Counted from the stretch's first letter, positions 8,896-17,395 are shown. The stretch is 27,505 bases of DNA from Bacillota bacterium (GCA_023459495.1 JAEWTL010000034.1:1-27505); one strand, 5' to 3'. Made by a program: numbers and translations. The notes: a model not told the origin generated them from the sequence alone.

Positions 8896-9717
8896 ATGGC
8901 GAAGCTTACACAAATTGAAAAAGGAATTTTCATGAAGCTGTTTAATCGCGGAGGGTATGTACTGGACTTTTCCACTAATGACTTTGATGTATTTACCATG
9001 GAAAGTGTTGGAGTGCCTCTGTGTGCAACATATAAATTATCAAAAGGAAAATCTTTGATGGCATATATAAATGAGGCTTCGGAAGATGATATAATCAAAC
9101 TTTTTAAGCAACTGCTTGACTACTATGAAACACATTATCAACATGAATATTTAAAAGAAGATGATGATTTCAGATATGATGGGGAGTATAGCCGCACATA
9201 TCGTAAGTGCCAAGAGATTATCGGTCGAGTGTGCTTTTGCGCTATTCCTTTAGCGCCAACCGCAACAACTCTTAAAGAAAAGTTCTCAAGCGAATATCTT
9301 TCTGCCCAAATTGATTTAATGCTCGGTATGCAGGCCTCAAATCCAACGGAAGCCATTGGAAAAGCTAAAGAGCTAGTAGAAAGTTGCTGTAAGACAATCC
9401 TTGATGAAAACAAAATCACTTGGGATAAAAGCTGGGATGTCGGTCAACTAACAGGTGAAACACTTAAACTTTTAAAGTTAATGCCAAAGGATTTACCAGA
9501 TACAGCACCTGCAGCGACTGAAATGAAAGCAATCTTAGGTAATCTGCGTGCCATCGCTACAAACCTTGCAGCCTTACGTAATCCATATGGCAGCGGTCAT
9601 GGCAAGAGTGCCTCCTACAAAGGGCTTGAAGAGCGTCATGCAAAATTGGCTGTTGGCAGTAGCATAACGCTTGTCAGTTTTCTTTGGGATACCCACGAAA
9701 GGAGGCTGACGCTGTGA
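8896..9717 (+). CDS. Abortive-infection C-terminal (Abi_C) domain protein
   Basis: A 273-residue protein that begins two bases after the mod stop, with AGGAAGG at about 8878-8884 as binding site. The C-terminal 130 residues match the Abi_C domain: AIGKAKELVESCCKTILDE near residue 153, then NLAALRNPYGSGHGK near 218-232, RHAKLAVGSS and a final SFLWDTHERR. Abi_C is found in phage abortive-infection proteins of Bacillota and other bacteria; its biochemical activity is not settled. The N-terminal half is not recognisable. It lies between mod and res, normally adjacent, and overlaps res in GTGA, so it is probably made together with the restriction enzyme. It could be a regulator or an added effector. 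Confidence 0.78.
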   Translation: MAKLTQIEKGIFMKLFNRGGYVLDFSTNDFDVFTMESVGVPLCATYKLSKGKSLMAYINEASEDDIIKLFKQLLDYYETHYQHEYLKEDDDFRYDGEYSRTYRKCQEIIGRVCFCAIPLAPTATTLKEKFSSEYLSAQIDLMLGMQASNPTEAIGKAKELVESCCKTILDENKITWDKSWDVGQLTGETLKLLKLMPKDLPDTAPAATEMKAILGNLRAIATNLAALRNPYGSGHGKSASYKGLEERHAKLAVGSSITLVSFLWDTHERRLTL

Positions 9718-12700
9718 AATTTCAGTTTAAAATACAACCTTATCAAACCGACGCAGTAAACAGTGTCGTTAACATTTTTGCTGAACAGCCCTATCAGGAG
9801 CGCATCAGTTATGTGCGAGATCTCGGTGCATCCAAAGCGGCACGGGTTCAGCAGACAACCCTTTACGGAAATGCGGAAGACACTTCTGATAATGTGGCTC
9901 TCGGTTTTGAAAACGCCCGACTGCAAATCCAAGATGAACAGCTGTTGTTGAATATCCGCAATATGCAGGCTCGCAACAATATCAAGCAGTCAGAAAAGCT
10001 AATCAGCCATCTTGGACGCTGCAGCCTTGATGTTGAAATGGAAACCGGCACCGGCAAAACCTATGTGTACATAAAAACCATGTTTGAGTTGAATAAGCGC
10101 TACGGTTGGAGCAAGTTCATCGTGGTGGTGCCTTCCATCGCTATTCGTGAGGGCGTTAAAAAGTCCTTTGAAACCATGGCAGACCACTTCATGGAACACT
10201 ACGGTAAAAAGGCGCGCTACTTCATTTATAACAGCAAAAATCTCAATGAACTGGATAATTTCAGTTCCCATGCTGGAATTAATGTGATGATTATCAACAT
10301 TCAGGCCTTCAATACCCGTGGCGCAGATGCTCGTCGCATTTATGAAGAACTGGATGATTTCGGCTCGCGTAGGCCTATAGATGTCATAAAAGCCAACCGC
10401 CCTATTGTTATCTTGGACGAACCGCAGAAAATGGGCGGCGCTGCAACGCAAGAAAGCCTAAAGGAATTCAACCCTTTATTTTGCCTAAACTATTCGGCAA
10501 CCCATGCCCAGCACCACAATCTTGTGTATGTGCTGGATGCGCTAGATGCCTACAATAAGCGACTGGTCAAAAAGATTGAGGTCAAGGGCTTTGAAGTAAA
10601 AAACTTTCGTGGAACCGACCACTATTTGTTTCTTGAGAACATCCTGATTTCACCTAAAAAGCCGCCAGCGGCTAAAATCGAGTTGGAAATCAGCTACAAT
10701 AAATCTATAAACCGCGAGAGTCGACTTCTTGGTGTGGATGATGACCTGTATGCAATTTCTCACAACATGGAGCAATACAAAGGCTATCACATCAGTGACA
10801 TTGATCCTATTCGCGGCTCGGTGACCTTCACAAACGGCAAAACAATCTCCCGCGGTGAGGTAGTTGGTGACGTCTCTGAAAAAGACATGCGCCGCATTCA
10901 GATTCGCGAAACGATTATTTCCCACTTTGCCAAAGAAAAACGCAACTTTGCGCTTGGTATAAAAACGCTGTCTCTGTTTTTTATTGATGAAGTTGCTAAA
11001 TATCGCGTTTATGATCAAGACGGGAACGAAACCAACTCAGAATACGGCAGCATTTTTGAGCAGGAATATCTTTCAGTGTTAAATGATTACATCACACTTG
11101 AGGATACGCCGTACGTACGTTATTTAAAGGCAAAATGTAGTGACCCGGCGAAAGTTCACGCCGGTTATTTCAGCATAGACAAAAAAGGCCACAAAGTTGA
11201 TAGTTCTGTAAAACGTGGAAGCGACGAAAGCGATGATACCTCGGCGTATGATTTGATTTTGAAGAACAAGGAGCAACTGCTCAGCTTTGACGAGTCGGTA
11301 CGCTTTATCTTTTCGCATTCCGCCCTGCGTGAAGGTTGGGACAACCCCAATGTGTTCCAGATTTGTACGCTAAAACACAGTGACAGCACTACACAGAAGC
11401 GCCAGGAGGTTGGGCGTGGGCTTCGATTAGCTGTCAACCAGTGCGGTGACCGCATGGACGCACAATTCTGCGGCGATAGCGTACATGACATAAATATGCT
11501 CACCGTTATTGCCAGTGAAAGCTACAAACAGTTTGTTGCTGACCTACAAAAGAAAATCAAAGAGGATTTGTACGACCGGCCTTCCAAGGCGACACAGGAG
11601 TACTTCATCGGCAAAACCGTTATGGTTGGTGAGCAGCCGATGGAGCTGGACGTTAAGCAGGCCAAGGATATTTATCGCTATCTGCTCAAAAATGATTATA
11701 TTGACAATGACGACAATGTTACTGAGGCCTACCGTACTGATCTGCAAAATAAGCGCCTTGCGCCTTTGCCACAAAGTGTTGCACTAATGGCAGAAGGCAT
11801 TCACATACTGATCCAAAGCGTCTTTGATGAACGTGTGCTGTCTGACATGGTTATGGACGGCAACAAAACAAAGATTGAAGAGAACGCGCTGAACGATAAC
11901 TTTTATAAGAAAGAGTTTCAAACACTATGGGGGTATATCAACCACCAATATGCTTACACCGTAGATTTTGATAGCGGAGAGCTGATATCAAAATCTATCG
12001 CCCATATGAACGATAAGCTTTACGTTACCCGGCTGCAATATACTGTCACAGCCGGTCGCCAAATCAGAGATATGGATGAGCACGCCATATCCCGTGGCGA
12101 CAGCTTTACGGGTGAAAAGACCAGAACCGAAACCCTACAACATGCTGAAACTAGTCAAATTAAATATGATCTTATCGGGAAAATCGCTGAGGGTACAACC
12201 CTAACGCGTCGCACAGTCGCAGCAATATTAGCTGGCTTAGAAAAGCCGGTGTTTGCAATGTTCCGCCATAATCCCGAGGAATTTATTACAAAAGCAATTA
12301 AACTTATCAAGGAACAGAAAGCGACTATGATTGTTGAGCATATCTCCTACAACCACACCGATGGGAAGTATGACAGCACAATCTTTACTGCTGAAAAATG
12401 CGGCGATTTTACCCGTGCATTTCGTGCACAAAAGCATATACAAGATTATGTGTTTACAGACGGGACTGCTGAAAAGAGCGTAGAACGCCGCTTTGCTGAG
12501 GATATGGACAGCGCCGCAGAGGTCTGTGTCTATGCTAAACTACCTAGAGGATTTTCAATTCCTACCCCTGTCGGCAATTATTCGCCTGACTGGGCTATCG
12601 CATTTTATGCTGGAACTGTCAAGCATATTTTCTTTATCGCTGAGACAAAAGGCACGATGGAAAGTATGAACTTACGCCCAATTGAGCAAGCAAAAATTGC

Positions 12701-12800
12701 CTGTGCAAAGAAGCTGTTTAACGAAATCTCCACTGAAGATGTTGTTTACCACGATGTAGACAGTTATCAAAGCCTTTTGAACATTATGGAGAGACTTTAG
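9714..12800 (+). CDS. res: Type III restriction enzyme subunit (Res)
   Basis: A 1028-residue ATP-dependent restriction subunit if it starts at GTG 9714, which overlaps the preceding stop (GTGA) and follows AAGGAGG. An upstream in-frame ATG at 9684 is inside the previous gene and less likely. Helicase motifs appear in order: ETGTGKT at 110-116 (K115), DEPQ at 235-238, SATH at 261-264, REGWDNPNVF near 538 and QEVGRGLRL near 564 (motif VI). The C-terminal endonuclease domain has SPDW at 957-960 and AETKG near 976-980, giving the PD...ExK set D959, E977 and K979. All key residues are present, so the enzyme looks active. It needs Mod for recognition and cuts after meeting two inversely oriented unmodified sites. 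Confidence 0.95.
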   Translation: MKFQFKIQPYQTDAVNSVVNIFAEQPYQERISYVRDLGASKAARVQQTTLYGNAEDTSDNVALGFENARLQIQDEQLLLNIRNMQARNNIKQSEKLISHLGRCSLDVEMETGTGKTYVYIKTMFELNKRYGWSKFIVVVPSIAIREGVKKSFETMADHFMEHYGKKARYFIYNSKNLNELDNFSSHAGINVMIINIQAFNTRGADARRIYEELDDFGSRRPIDVIKANRPIVILDEPQKMGGAATQESLKEFNPLFCLNYSATHAQHHNLVYVLDALDAYNKRLVKKIEVKGFEVKNFRGTDHYLFLENILISPKKPPAAKIELEISYNKSINRESRLLGVDDDLYAISHNMEQYKGYHISDIDPIRGSVTFTNGKTISRGEVVGDVSEKDMRRIQIRETIISHFAKEKRNFALGIKTLSLFFIDEVAKYRVYDQDGNETNSEYGSIFEQEYLSVLNDYITLEDTPYVRYLKAKCSDPAKVHAGYFSIDKKGHKVDSSVKRGSDESDDTSAYDLILKNKEQLLSFDESVRFIFSHSALREGWDNPNVFQICTLKHSDSTTQKRQEVGRGLRLAVNQCGDRMDAQFCGDSVHDINMLTVIASESYKQFVADLQKKIKEDLYDRPSKATQEYFIGKTVMVGEQPMELDVKQAKDIYRYLLKNDYIDNDDNVTEAYRTDLQNKRLAPLPQSVALMAEGIHILIQSVFDERVLSDMVMDGNKTKIEENALNDNFYKKEFQTLWGYINHQYAYTVDFDSGELISKSIAHMNDKLYVTRLQYTVTAGRQIRDMDEHAISRGDSFTGEKTRTETLQHAETSQIKYDLIGKIAEGTTLTRRTVAAILAGLEKPVFAMFRHNPEEFITKAIKLIKEQKATMIVEHISYNHTDGKYDSTIFTAEKCGDFTRAFRAQKHIQDYVFTDGTAEKSVERRFAEDMDSAAEVCVYAKLPRGFSIPTPVGNYSPDWAIAFYAGTVKHIFFIAETKGTMESMNLRPIEQAKIACAKKLFNEISTEDVVYHDVDSYQSLLNIMERL

Positions 12801-12824
12801 TTTGCTTTTAGGAGGACACCGCCA

Positions 12825-14642
12825 ATGAGTGCATCATATGATAAATATACCGTAACGCAATACTCGGTCAATTCCATTTTGGGTTACATTGAAGCTGGAG
12901 ATATCGCTATTCCAGAAATTCAAAGACCGTTTGTTTGGAAAGGTAGGCAGGTGCGCGATCTTATTGATTCACTCTATAATGGATATCCTACTGGATATTT
13001 GATTATCTGGCAGAATCCAAATGTTAAGCTTAAAACTGGTAAAGAGGCTGTCGGAAAAAAAGTACTAATTGATGGACAACAGCGTGTTACTGCGCTTATG
13101 ACCGCCATTTCAGGACAGAAAATTCTTACTGAGGATTATGAAGAGCGTGTTATAAAAATTGCGTTTAATCCCTTGGCTACTGATGATGAAGAACGTTTTG
13201 CGGTTCAAACACCTGCGCATATTAACAGCAGCAGGTGGATTCCTGATATTTCGGAGATCTTTAAATCGGATTTTGATAGCTATGAGTTTGTAGACAAATA
13301 CGCCGAGAATAATCCAGACGTAAGCAAAAAGACCATTAACCAGGCTATTACACAGCTATTATCCATTAAAAGCTGTCAACTTGGTGCCATTATTCTTGTT
13401 CCTCATCTTGACATAAGTGAGGTAACCGAGATTTTTGTCCGTATTAATTCGCAGGGTAAGCGTCTTAATGAGTCTGACTTTGCCATGTCTAAAATTGCGG
13501 CAGATGAGCGTTACGGTGGCAATATGCTGCGCAAAGCCATTGATTACTTTTGCCATCTAGCTGTTGACCCTGGCTTTTATAATCAGCTTGCTAATGCAGA
13601 TAAAAACTTTATATCAAGTGAATATGCAGTTAAGCTCCGCTGGCTCAAGGACAATAAAGAAGATGTTTATAATCCTGATTATAACGATATGCTCCGTGTA
13701 TCTTTTATGCATACCTTTGGAAGAGGTAAATTAGGCGACCTTGTTAGTCTGCTCTCAGGCCGTGATTTTAACGACCGCAAGTTCAAGGAAGAGATTGCGG
13801 AGAATAGCTTCAAACGTTTAGGACAAGGCGTTCAAAATTTTATGAATCAATACAATTTTGAACAATTTGTACTTGCAATAAAATCTGCAGGTTTTATTTC
13901 TCCCAAGTTATTAAACTCAAAGATGACGTTGGACTTTTCTTATACGCTTTATCTTCTGTTGCAAAAAAGCGGAGATGTTTCAAAGAATTTAATAAAGAAA
14001 TACATTCAAAAGTGGTTTGTACTATCTACCTTAACGAGCCGATATATTGGTTCCCCTGAAACTCAGATGGACAGAGATTTGCGAAGTATAGCTACAAAAG
14101 GCTTCTTATCATTTTTCAATGAAAACGAAAATGCAATGCTTTCTGATACTTTCTGGAATGTAAGGTTAGTTCAAAATCTTGAAACTTCTTCAGTTAACAG
14201 TCCCTTTTTTAATACCTTTATTGCTTCTCAGGTCTTTTTTGGAGACCGATCACTGCTTTCAAATAGTGCACGTGTTTCAGATTTAATTGATGCGGGAGAT
14301 ATTCATCATATTTTCCCAAGAGAGTATCTTAAGCAAAACGGGTTTGATGATAAATCAGTTTATAATCAAGTATCAAATTATGTTTATCTTGACACCGGTG
14401 TAAATATAGCGATCGGTAAGAAAGCTCCCAACGAATACTTTGCGACTGCATTAACTCAGTGCAATTCGAAAGAACTAAAAATAGGCACCATACTTAATGA
14501 GCTTGATTTTAATAATAATCTTGCTGCGAATTGCATACCACAAACTATAATCAACATGGCGGCACAGGATTATCGCACTTTCATGCTGGAGCGTCGTAAA
14601 CTTATGACACAGCGGATAAAAGAATATTATTTTGCATTGTGA
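12825..14642 (+). CDS. GmrSD-like DUF262/DUF1524 protein (second copy)
   Basis: A 605-residue protein of the same overall plan as the gene at 482 but only distantly similar. The N-terminal DUF262 domain has IPEIQRPFVW near residue 29 and IDGQQR at 82-87. The DUF1524 nuclease-type motif is IHHIFP at 493-498, followed by SNYVYL and VNIAIG with the expected asparagines. GmrSD-family enzymes use a nucleotide and cleave modified phage DNA, so this would cover phages whose modified DNA escapes the type III enzyme. GGAGG at 12811-12815 sets the start, 24 bases after the res stop. It overlaps the next gene by four bases, tying it to the operon. Confidence 0.9.
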   Translation: MSASYDKYTVTQYSVNSILGYIEAGDIAIPEIQRPFVWKGRQVRDLIDSLYNGYPTGYLIIWQNPNVKLKTGKEAVGKKVLIDGQQRVTALMTAISGQKILTEDYEERVIKIAFNPLATDDEERFAVQTPAHINSSRWIPDISEIFKSDFDSYEFVDKYAENNPDVSKKTINQAITQLLSIKSCQLGAIILVPHLDISEVTEIFVRINSQGKRLNESDFAMSKIAADERYGGNMLRKAIDYFCHLAVDPGFYNQLANADKNFISSEYAVKLRWLKDNKEDVYNPDYNDMLRVSFMHTFGRGKLGDLVSLLSGRDFNDRKFKEEIAENSFKRLGQGVQNFMNQYNFEQFVLAIKSAGFISPKLLNSKMTLDFSYTLYLLLQKSGDVSKNLIKKYIQKWFVLSTLTSRYIGSPETQMDRDLRSIATKGFLSFFNENENAMLSDTFWNVRLVQNLETSSVNSPFFNTFIASQVFFGDRSLLSNSARVSDLIDAGDIHHIFPREYLKQNGFDDKSVYNQVSNYVYLDTGVNIAIGKKAPNEYFATALTQCNSKELKIGTILNELDFNNNLAANCIPQTIINMAAQDYRTFMLERRKLMTQRIKEYYFAL

Positions 14643-15751
14643 TTACGGATGATATATGCATTCTCAGAGGTATAGATGTGAGTGAAAACAATACCGAAAA
14701 AGCGAACATAAAGAAAAAGAAAAGCTTAAAAAATATTCATTTTGCTTTATCTCAAGCAACAGGTGAATTGGTTTCAATAGAATCTGTTGAAAGTGGGCTA
14801 GCATGTGGTTGTATTTGTGTAGCATGCGGTCAAGAAATGGAAGCGCGTAAAGGAGATATGCGAAGGCATCACTTTGCCCATGTTTCAAATTATAAGTGCC
14901 TTTATGGATTTGAAATTTCTGTTTATAAGGCCTTTCAAATAATATTAGAAAATATCAAACAAATATTTTTACCAGACGCAGTTTTAAGATTCAATTCTTA
15001 TAAACCACCTGAAGTAATTAAACCTGCATACCTTCAGACAATAACTGACGTATCTTATGAATGTGAAAAGGGACAGTACCCGCCTACATTATTGTGCCAT
15101 GTTGGTAAAAACAAACTTCAAATTCTCCTTGATTTTGAAGGCTATTATAGTCGGCAGGATCTAAACGCTCTAAAGCAAACTGCTAAAGAAAACAATGTAG
15201 CGCTATTGCTTATACATCTGGACGACGTAGATAAAATTCTTACGCTAGATATGTTAATCAAATATGTTGTCGATACGTCCAAAGGCAAAGAGTGGATTTA
15301 TAACCGCGTTATAGATAAGTTTGATGCTAAATATCGCAGCGCCGCAATTCAACCCACGACGTTTTTAGGCGGAGTTTTATGCTCAGCACAAAAAAGTCGA
15401 TTTAGAAATATCTATTCCGCAACATGGGATGACTGTGTACAATGTGAATACTGCTATGATGCGAGTTCTGAGAATCTGTTGTGTTTGGCTAATAAACATA
15501 TCAACCATATTGATGATTTTGACACACCGCAAGAAGAATTGAAAAAGAAATTTGAAGATCTTAACCATATTGCGCCTATTAAAAGAATATCAGATTATAA
15601 ATGCCCTATATGTGGGGCTCCTTTGCGAAAGGTGCATGGAAAACAGGGCGTTTTCGCTGGCTGCAGTAATTATCCCAAATGCAAAAAATCATATCCAGTT
15701 GAACCTACGACGGAACAATTAATTATTAATAATAAGTTGTATCATGGTTAA
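14639..15751 (+). CDS. CoiA-like protein with C-terminal C4 zinc finger
   Basis: A 370-residue last gene of the operon, starting at GTG 14639 in a GTGA overlap. GTG 14678, preceded by AGAGGT, is a credible alternative. Near residues 55-85 is a Cys-rich patch, CGCICVACGQ, and then RRHHFAH, which resembles the front of CoiA-type competence proteins (a zinc ribbon followed by a nuclease-like domain). The middle has LLDFEGYYSRQ and ALLLIHLDD, compatible with a PD-(D/E)XK-like core but without certain catalytic residues. A CVQCEYC cluster sits near 262-268. The C-terminus, CPICGAPLRK to CSNYPKCKK, is a topoisomerase-type C4 zinc finger. It probably binds DNA, perhaps single strands. Its role beside the DUF262 protein is unknown. 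Confidence 0.65.
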   Translation: MITDDICILRGIDVSENNTEKANIKKKKSLKNIHFALSQATGELVSIESVESGLACGCICVACGQEMEARKGDMRRHHFAHVSNYKCLYGFEISVYKAFQIILENIKQIFLPDAVLRFNSYKPPEVIKPAYLQTITDVSYECEKGQYPPTLLCHVGKNKLQILLDFEGYYSRQDLNALKQTAKENNVALLLIHLDDVDKILTLDMLIKYVVDTSKGKEWIYNRVIDKFDAKYRSAAIQPTTFLGGVLCSAQKSRFRNIYSATWDDCVQCEYCYDASSENLLCLANKHINHIDDFDTPQEELKKKFEDLNHIAPIKRISDYKCPICGAPLRKVHGKQGVFAGCSNYPKCKKSYPVEPTTEQLIINNKLYHG

Positions 15752-15814
15752 TTTTTCTAAATACTATAATGGCTGTAATTCTTGATATGGTAACCTGTTC
15801 TTATAAGTTCGAGC

Positions 15815-15882
15815 TGCGCATTATTGATATGACCTACCAAAACGGGCTCAATTTGTGCTTCGCTTAACATAGATAACGCGCA
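15815..15882. repeat. Inverted repeat in the gap after the defence operon
   Basis: The left arm is TGCGCATTATTGATATG at 15815-15831; the right arm is CATAGATAACGCGCA at 15868-15882, whose complement reads TGCGCGTTATCTATG. The arms enclose about 36 bases containing TTCGCTTAA. No T-run follows, so a terminator is unlikely; a recombination or protein-binding site fits better. Confidence 0.45.
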
Positions 15883-16680
15883 ACCGGTATGGTTTGTATA
15901 TTACATACCCAAGCTCCAAAATAGGAGATTCAGTTGGAATAAAGTTTATAAACAAGAATGGCTATAATGCGCGCATAAGAGGGATAAATTTGAAAAAAGA
16001 TCAAAATAATAAAAAATTCTGGAATCGCTACGCGAAGATATATGATATTGAGATTGACAGATTTAACAGATTAGCCTATTCAGAAATGTACAGCCTTATA
16101 TCGGAGGCACTTACGAAAGAGATGAAAGTGCTTGAAATTGCAACAGGTACTGGATTAATTGCAGTTAATATTGCCGATTCCGTGCAATCAATTGTGGCTA
16201 CTGATTTTTCGTCCAAAATGATAGAGGTCGCAATGAAAAAAAGAGCACCTGACAACGTGCATTTCTCACTTGAAGATGCTACCGCACTCTCTTTTTTAGA
16301 TCAGACTTTCGATGCTGTAATTATATCAAACGCCCTTCATATCATGCCAGATCCAGCAATAGTACTAAAAAACATCAGAAGAGTCCTAAAGCCAGAAGGC
16401 CTACTGATAGCGCCTACTTTTTCACATGGTCACTTGAGAGATTCAACATGGCATTTTAACGCTTTTTTGCTAAAGATGATTGGGTTTGAAACCTATTCCA
16501 AATGGAAACCAGAAGAGTATGTTGACTTCATCAATAAAAATGGTTTTTCTGTACAAACATGGAAGGTGCTCAAAGCAGCCTTTCCCCTTGTTTATTTGGA
16601 AGCGAAAGTACGGGAGTAGCCTTGTTATAATTCGCTTGGATACTTTTTCGCTTAACATAGAAAATGCGTAACTGGCGCGG
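15859..16680 (+). repeat. Direct repeat pair flanking the methyltransferase gene
   Basis: TTCGCTTAACATAG is identical at 15859-15872 and 16647-16660. Similarity continues imperfectly for about 15 more bases: ATAACGCGCAACCGG in the left copy, AAAATGCGTAACTGG in the right. The two copies bracket the single gene at 15990-16619, which suggests that this gene was added or could be lost as a unit. A weaker match, GCTTAACATA, occurs at 2298-2307. Confidence 0.6.
15990..16619 (+). CDS. Class I SAM-dependent methyltransferase (UbiE/COQ5-like)
   Basis: I place the start at TTG 15990, giving 209 residues beginning MKKDQNNKKFWNRYAKIYD, a usual beginning for this family. AAGAGGG at 15977-15983 is a well-placed binding site, whereas the ATG at 15894 adds 32 residues unlike the family and lacks one. 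The S-adenosylmethionine site is VLEIATGTG followed by the acidic strand end VATDFSS. LEDATALSF, FDAVIISNALHIM and RVLKPEGLLI complete a Rossmann methyltransferase core. The substrate cannot be told; members act on small molecules, including quinones and toxic metabolites. It stands alone between two repeat copies, 238 bases after the defence operon, so it may not belong functionally to that system. Confidence 0.82.
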   Translation: MKKDQNNKKFWNRYAKIYDIEIDRFNRLAYSEMYSLISEALTKEMKVLEIATGTGLIAVNIADSVQSIVATDFSSKMIEVAMKKRAPDNVHFSLEDATALSFLDQTFDAVIISNALHIMPDPAIVLKNIRRVLKPEGLLIAPTFSHGHLRDSTWHFNAFLLKMIGFETYSKWKPEEYVDFINKNGFSVQTWKVLKAAFPLVYLEAKVRE

Positions 16681-16686
16681 TGAGTT

Positions 16687-16740
16687 GGGTAACCTCCCGC
16701 CGTTAATGACGAGAGGTACATGTAAAAGGCTGGCGTTACC
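16687..16740. other. Structured stretch between converging genes
   Basis: GGTAAC near the left end pairs with GTTACC at the right end, GCC with GGC inside that, and GTAACCTC can alternatively pair with GAGAGGTAC. It lies where + strand cargo and - strand ICE transcription converge, so a bidirectional stop region is possible, but there is no proper T-run on either side. Confidence 0.3.
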
Positions 16741-16742
16741 AA

Positions 16743-17395
16743 TTCAAATTCGCAATCGTTTGGGATTTTGGCAACCTGCGGAAAGCAGTACCCGTCAGGA
16801 ATTTAAAAGCTTCGTCCTGGCCTGATCCCACTCAAGGACCGCCCGTATAGCTTCATCGAAGTTTTTTTCGGGACCGTTTTTGCTGACCTTCAGATAATCG
16901 TCATAAAGTTCAGCGAGAATTTTCTGATGGTAGCCGATATTCTCCCGGATGCAGTCCATTTCCTCCAGATCGCCGGCGTCCTTGTCGGTCGCCTGCTCAT
17001 AGTCGGCCAGCTCCGCCTGATCCGTTTGAATGGATTCATGGCTTTCAAGAAAACTTTCTAGAAGTCCCCAGTTAATCAAATGACGCAAAAAGGTGTATTC
17101 GGACGACATTTCAAAACCGCAGCGGCACAGCCACCCATCCGCATACATTCTTTCGTCAGATCCATTGCTGTAGGTGCCGTTCACCAGATCGCCGATGAAG
17201 CTTTCCAGCAGCTTTTCGGCTGTCAGGCCGACGGAAGCCGCCTTTTCGCACAGGCGGGTAATATCCGCATCGGACAATTGCAATACCAGCGTTCGGCCTT
17301 TGATCGTCGCAATTTCTTTTTCCTGTTCTGTTCCCATATTAAATTCCTCGCTTTCATATTCAGGTTTCAAATTCGCAATCGTTTGGGATTTTGGC
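16743..17395. repeat. Perfect 30-base direct repeat flanking one gene
   Basis: The same 30 bases occur at 16743-16772 and 17366-17395, 623 bases apart, with no mismatch. Within them, CAAATTCGCAAT and TTTGGGATTTTG are imperfect inverted halves (9 of 12 positions pair) around a central CG. Read on the - strand, each copy lies just after a gene end and a small hairpin. The repeat brackets the gene at 16795-17337 and could be a recombination site, a regulator-binding site, or the trace of a duplication. Confidence 0.85.
16795..17337 (-). CDS. Unknown ICE-associated protein
   Basis: I do not recognise a named family. The start at 17337 (MGTEQEKEIATIKG) is chosen because GAGGAA lies at the right distance (about 17344-17349); a start at 17370 has no such site. 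The 180 residues begin with a short beta/helix segment, GRTLVLQLSDADITRLCEKAASVGLTAEKLLESFIGDLVNG, that looks like a ribbon-helix-helix or similar small DNA-binding motif. An acidic middle and a helical C-terminus (AELADYEQATDKDAGDLEEMD, then YHQKILAELYDDYL) follow. It has no membrane segment or signal peptide. It lies alone between the two 30-base repeats. Confidence 0.7.
   Translation of the reverse strand: MGTEQEKEIATIKGRTLVLQLSDADITRLCEKAASVGLTAEKLLESFIGDLVNGTYSNGSDERMYADGWLCRCGFEMSSEYTFLRHLINWGLLESFLESHESIQTDQAELADYEQATDKDAGDLEEMDCIRENIGYHQKILAELYDDYLKVSKNGPEKNFDEAIRAVLEWDQARTKLLNS

Noticed and set aside
230..16660. Integron attC sites, because TTCG-YYY-AAC contains the RYYYAAC core
   Set aside because: No matching GTTRRRY partner at the expected distance, all copies point the same way, and no integron integrase is visible.
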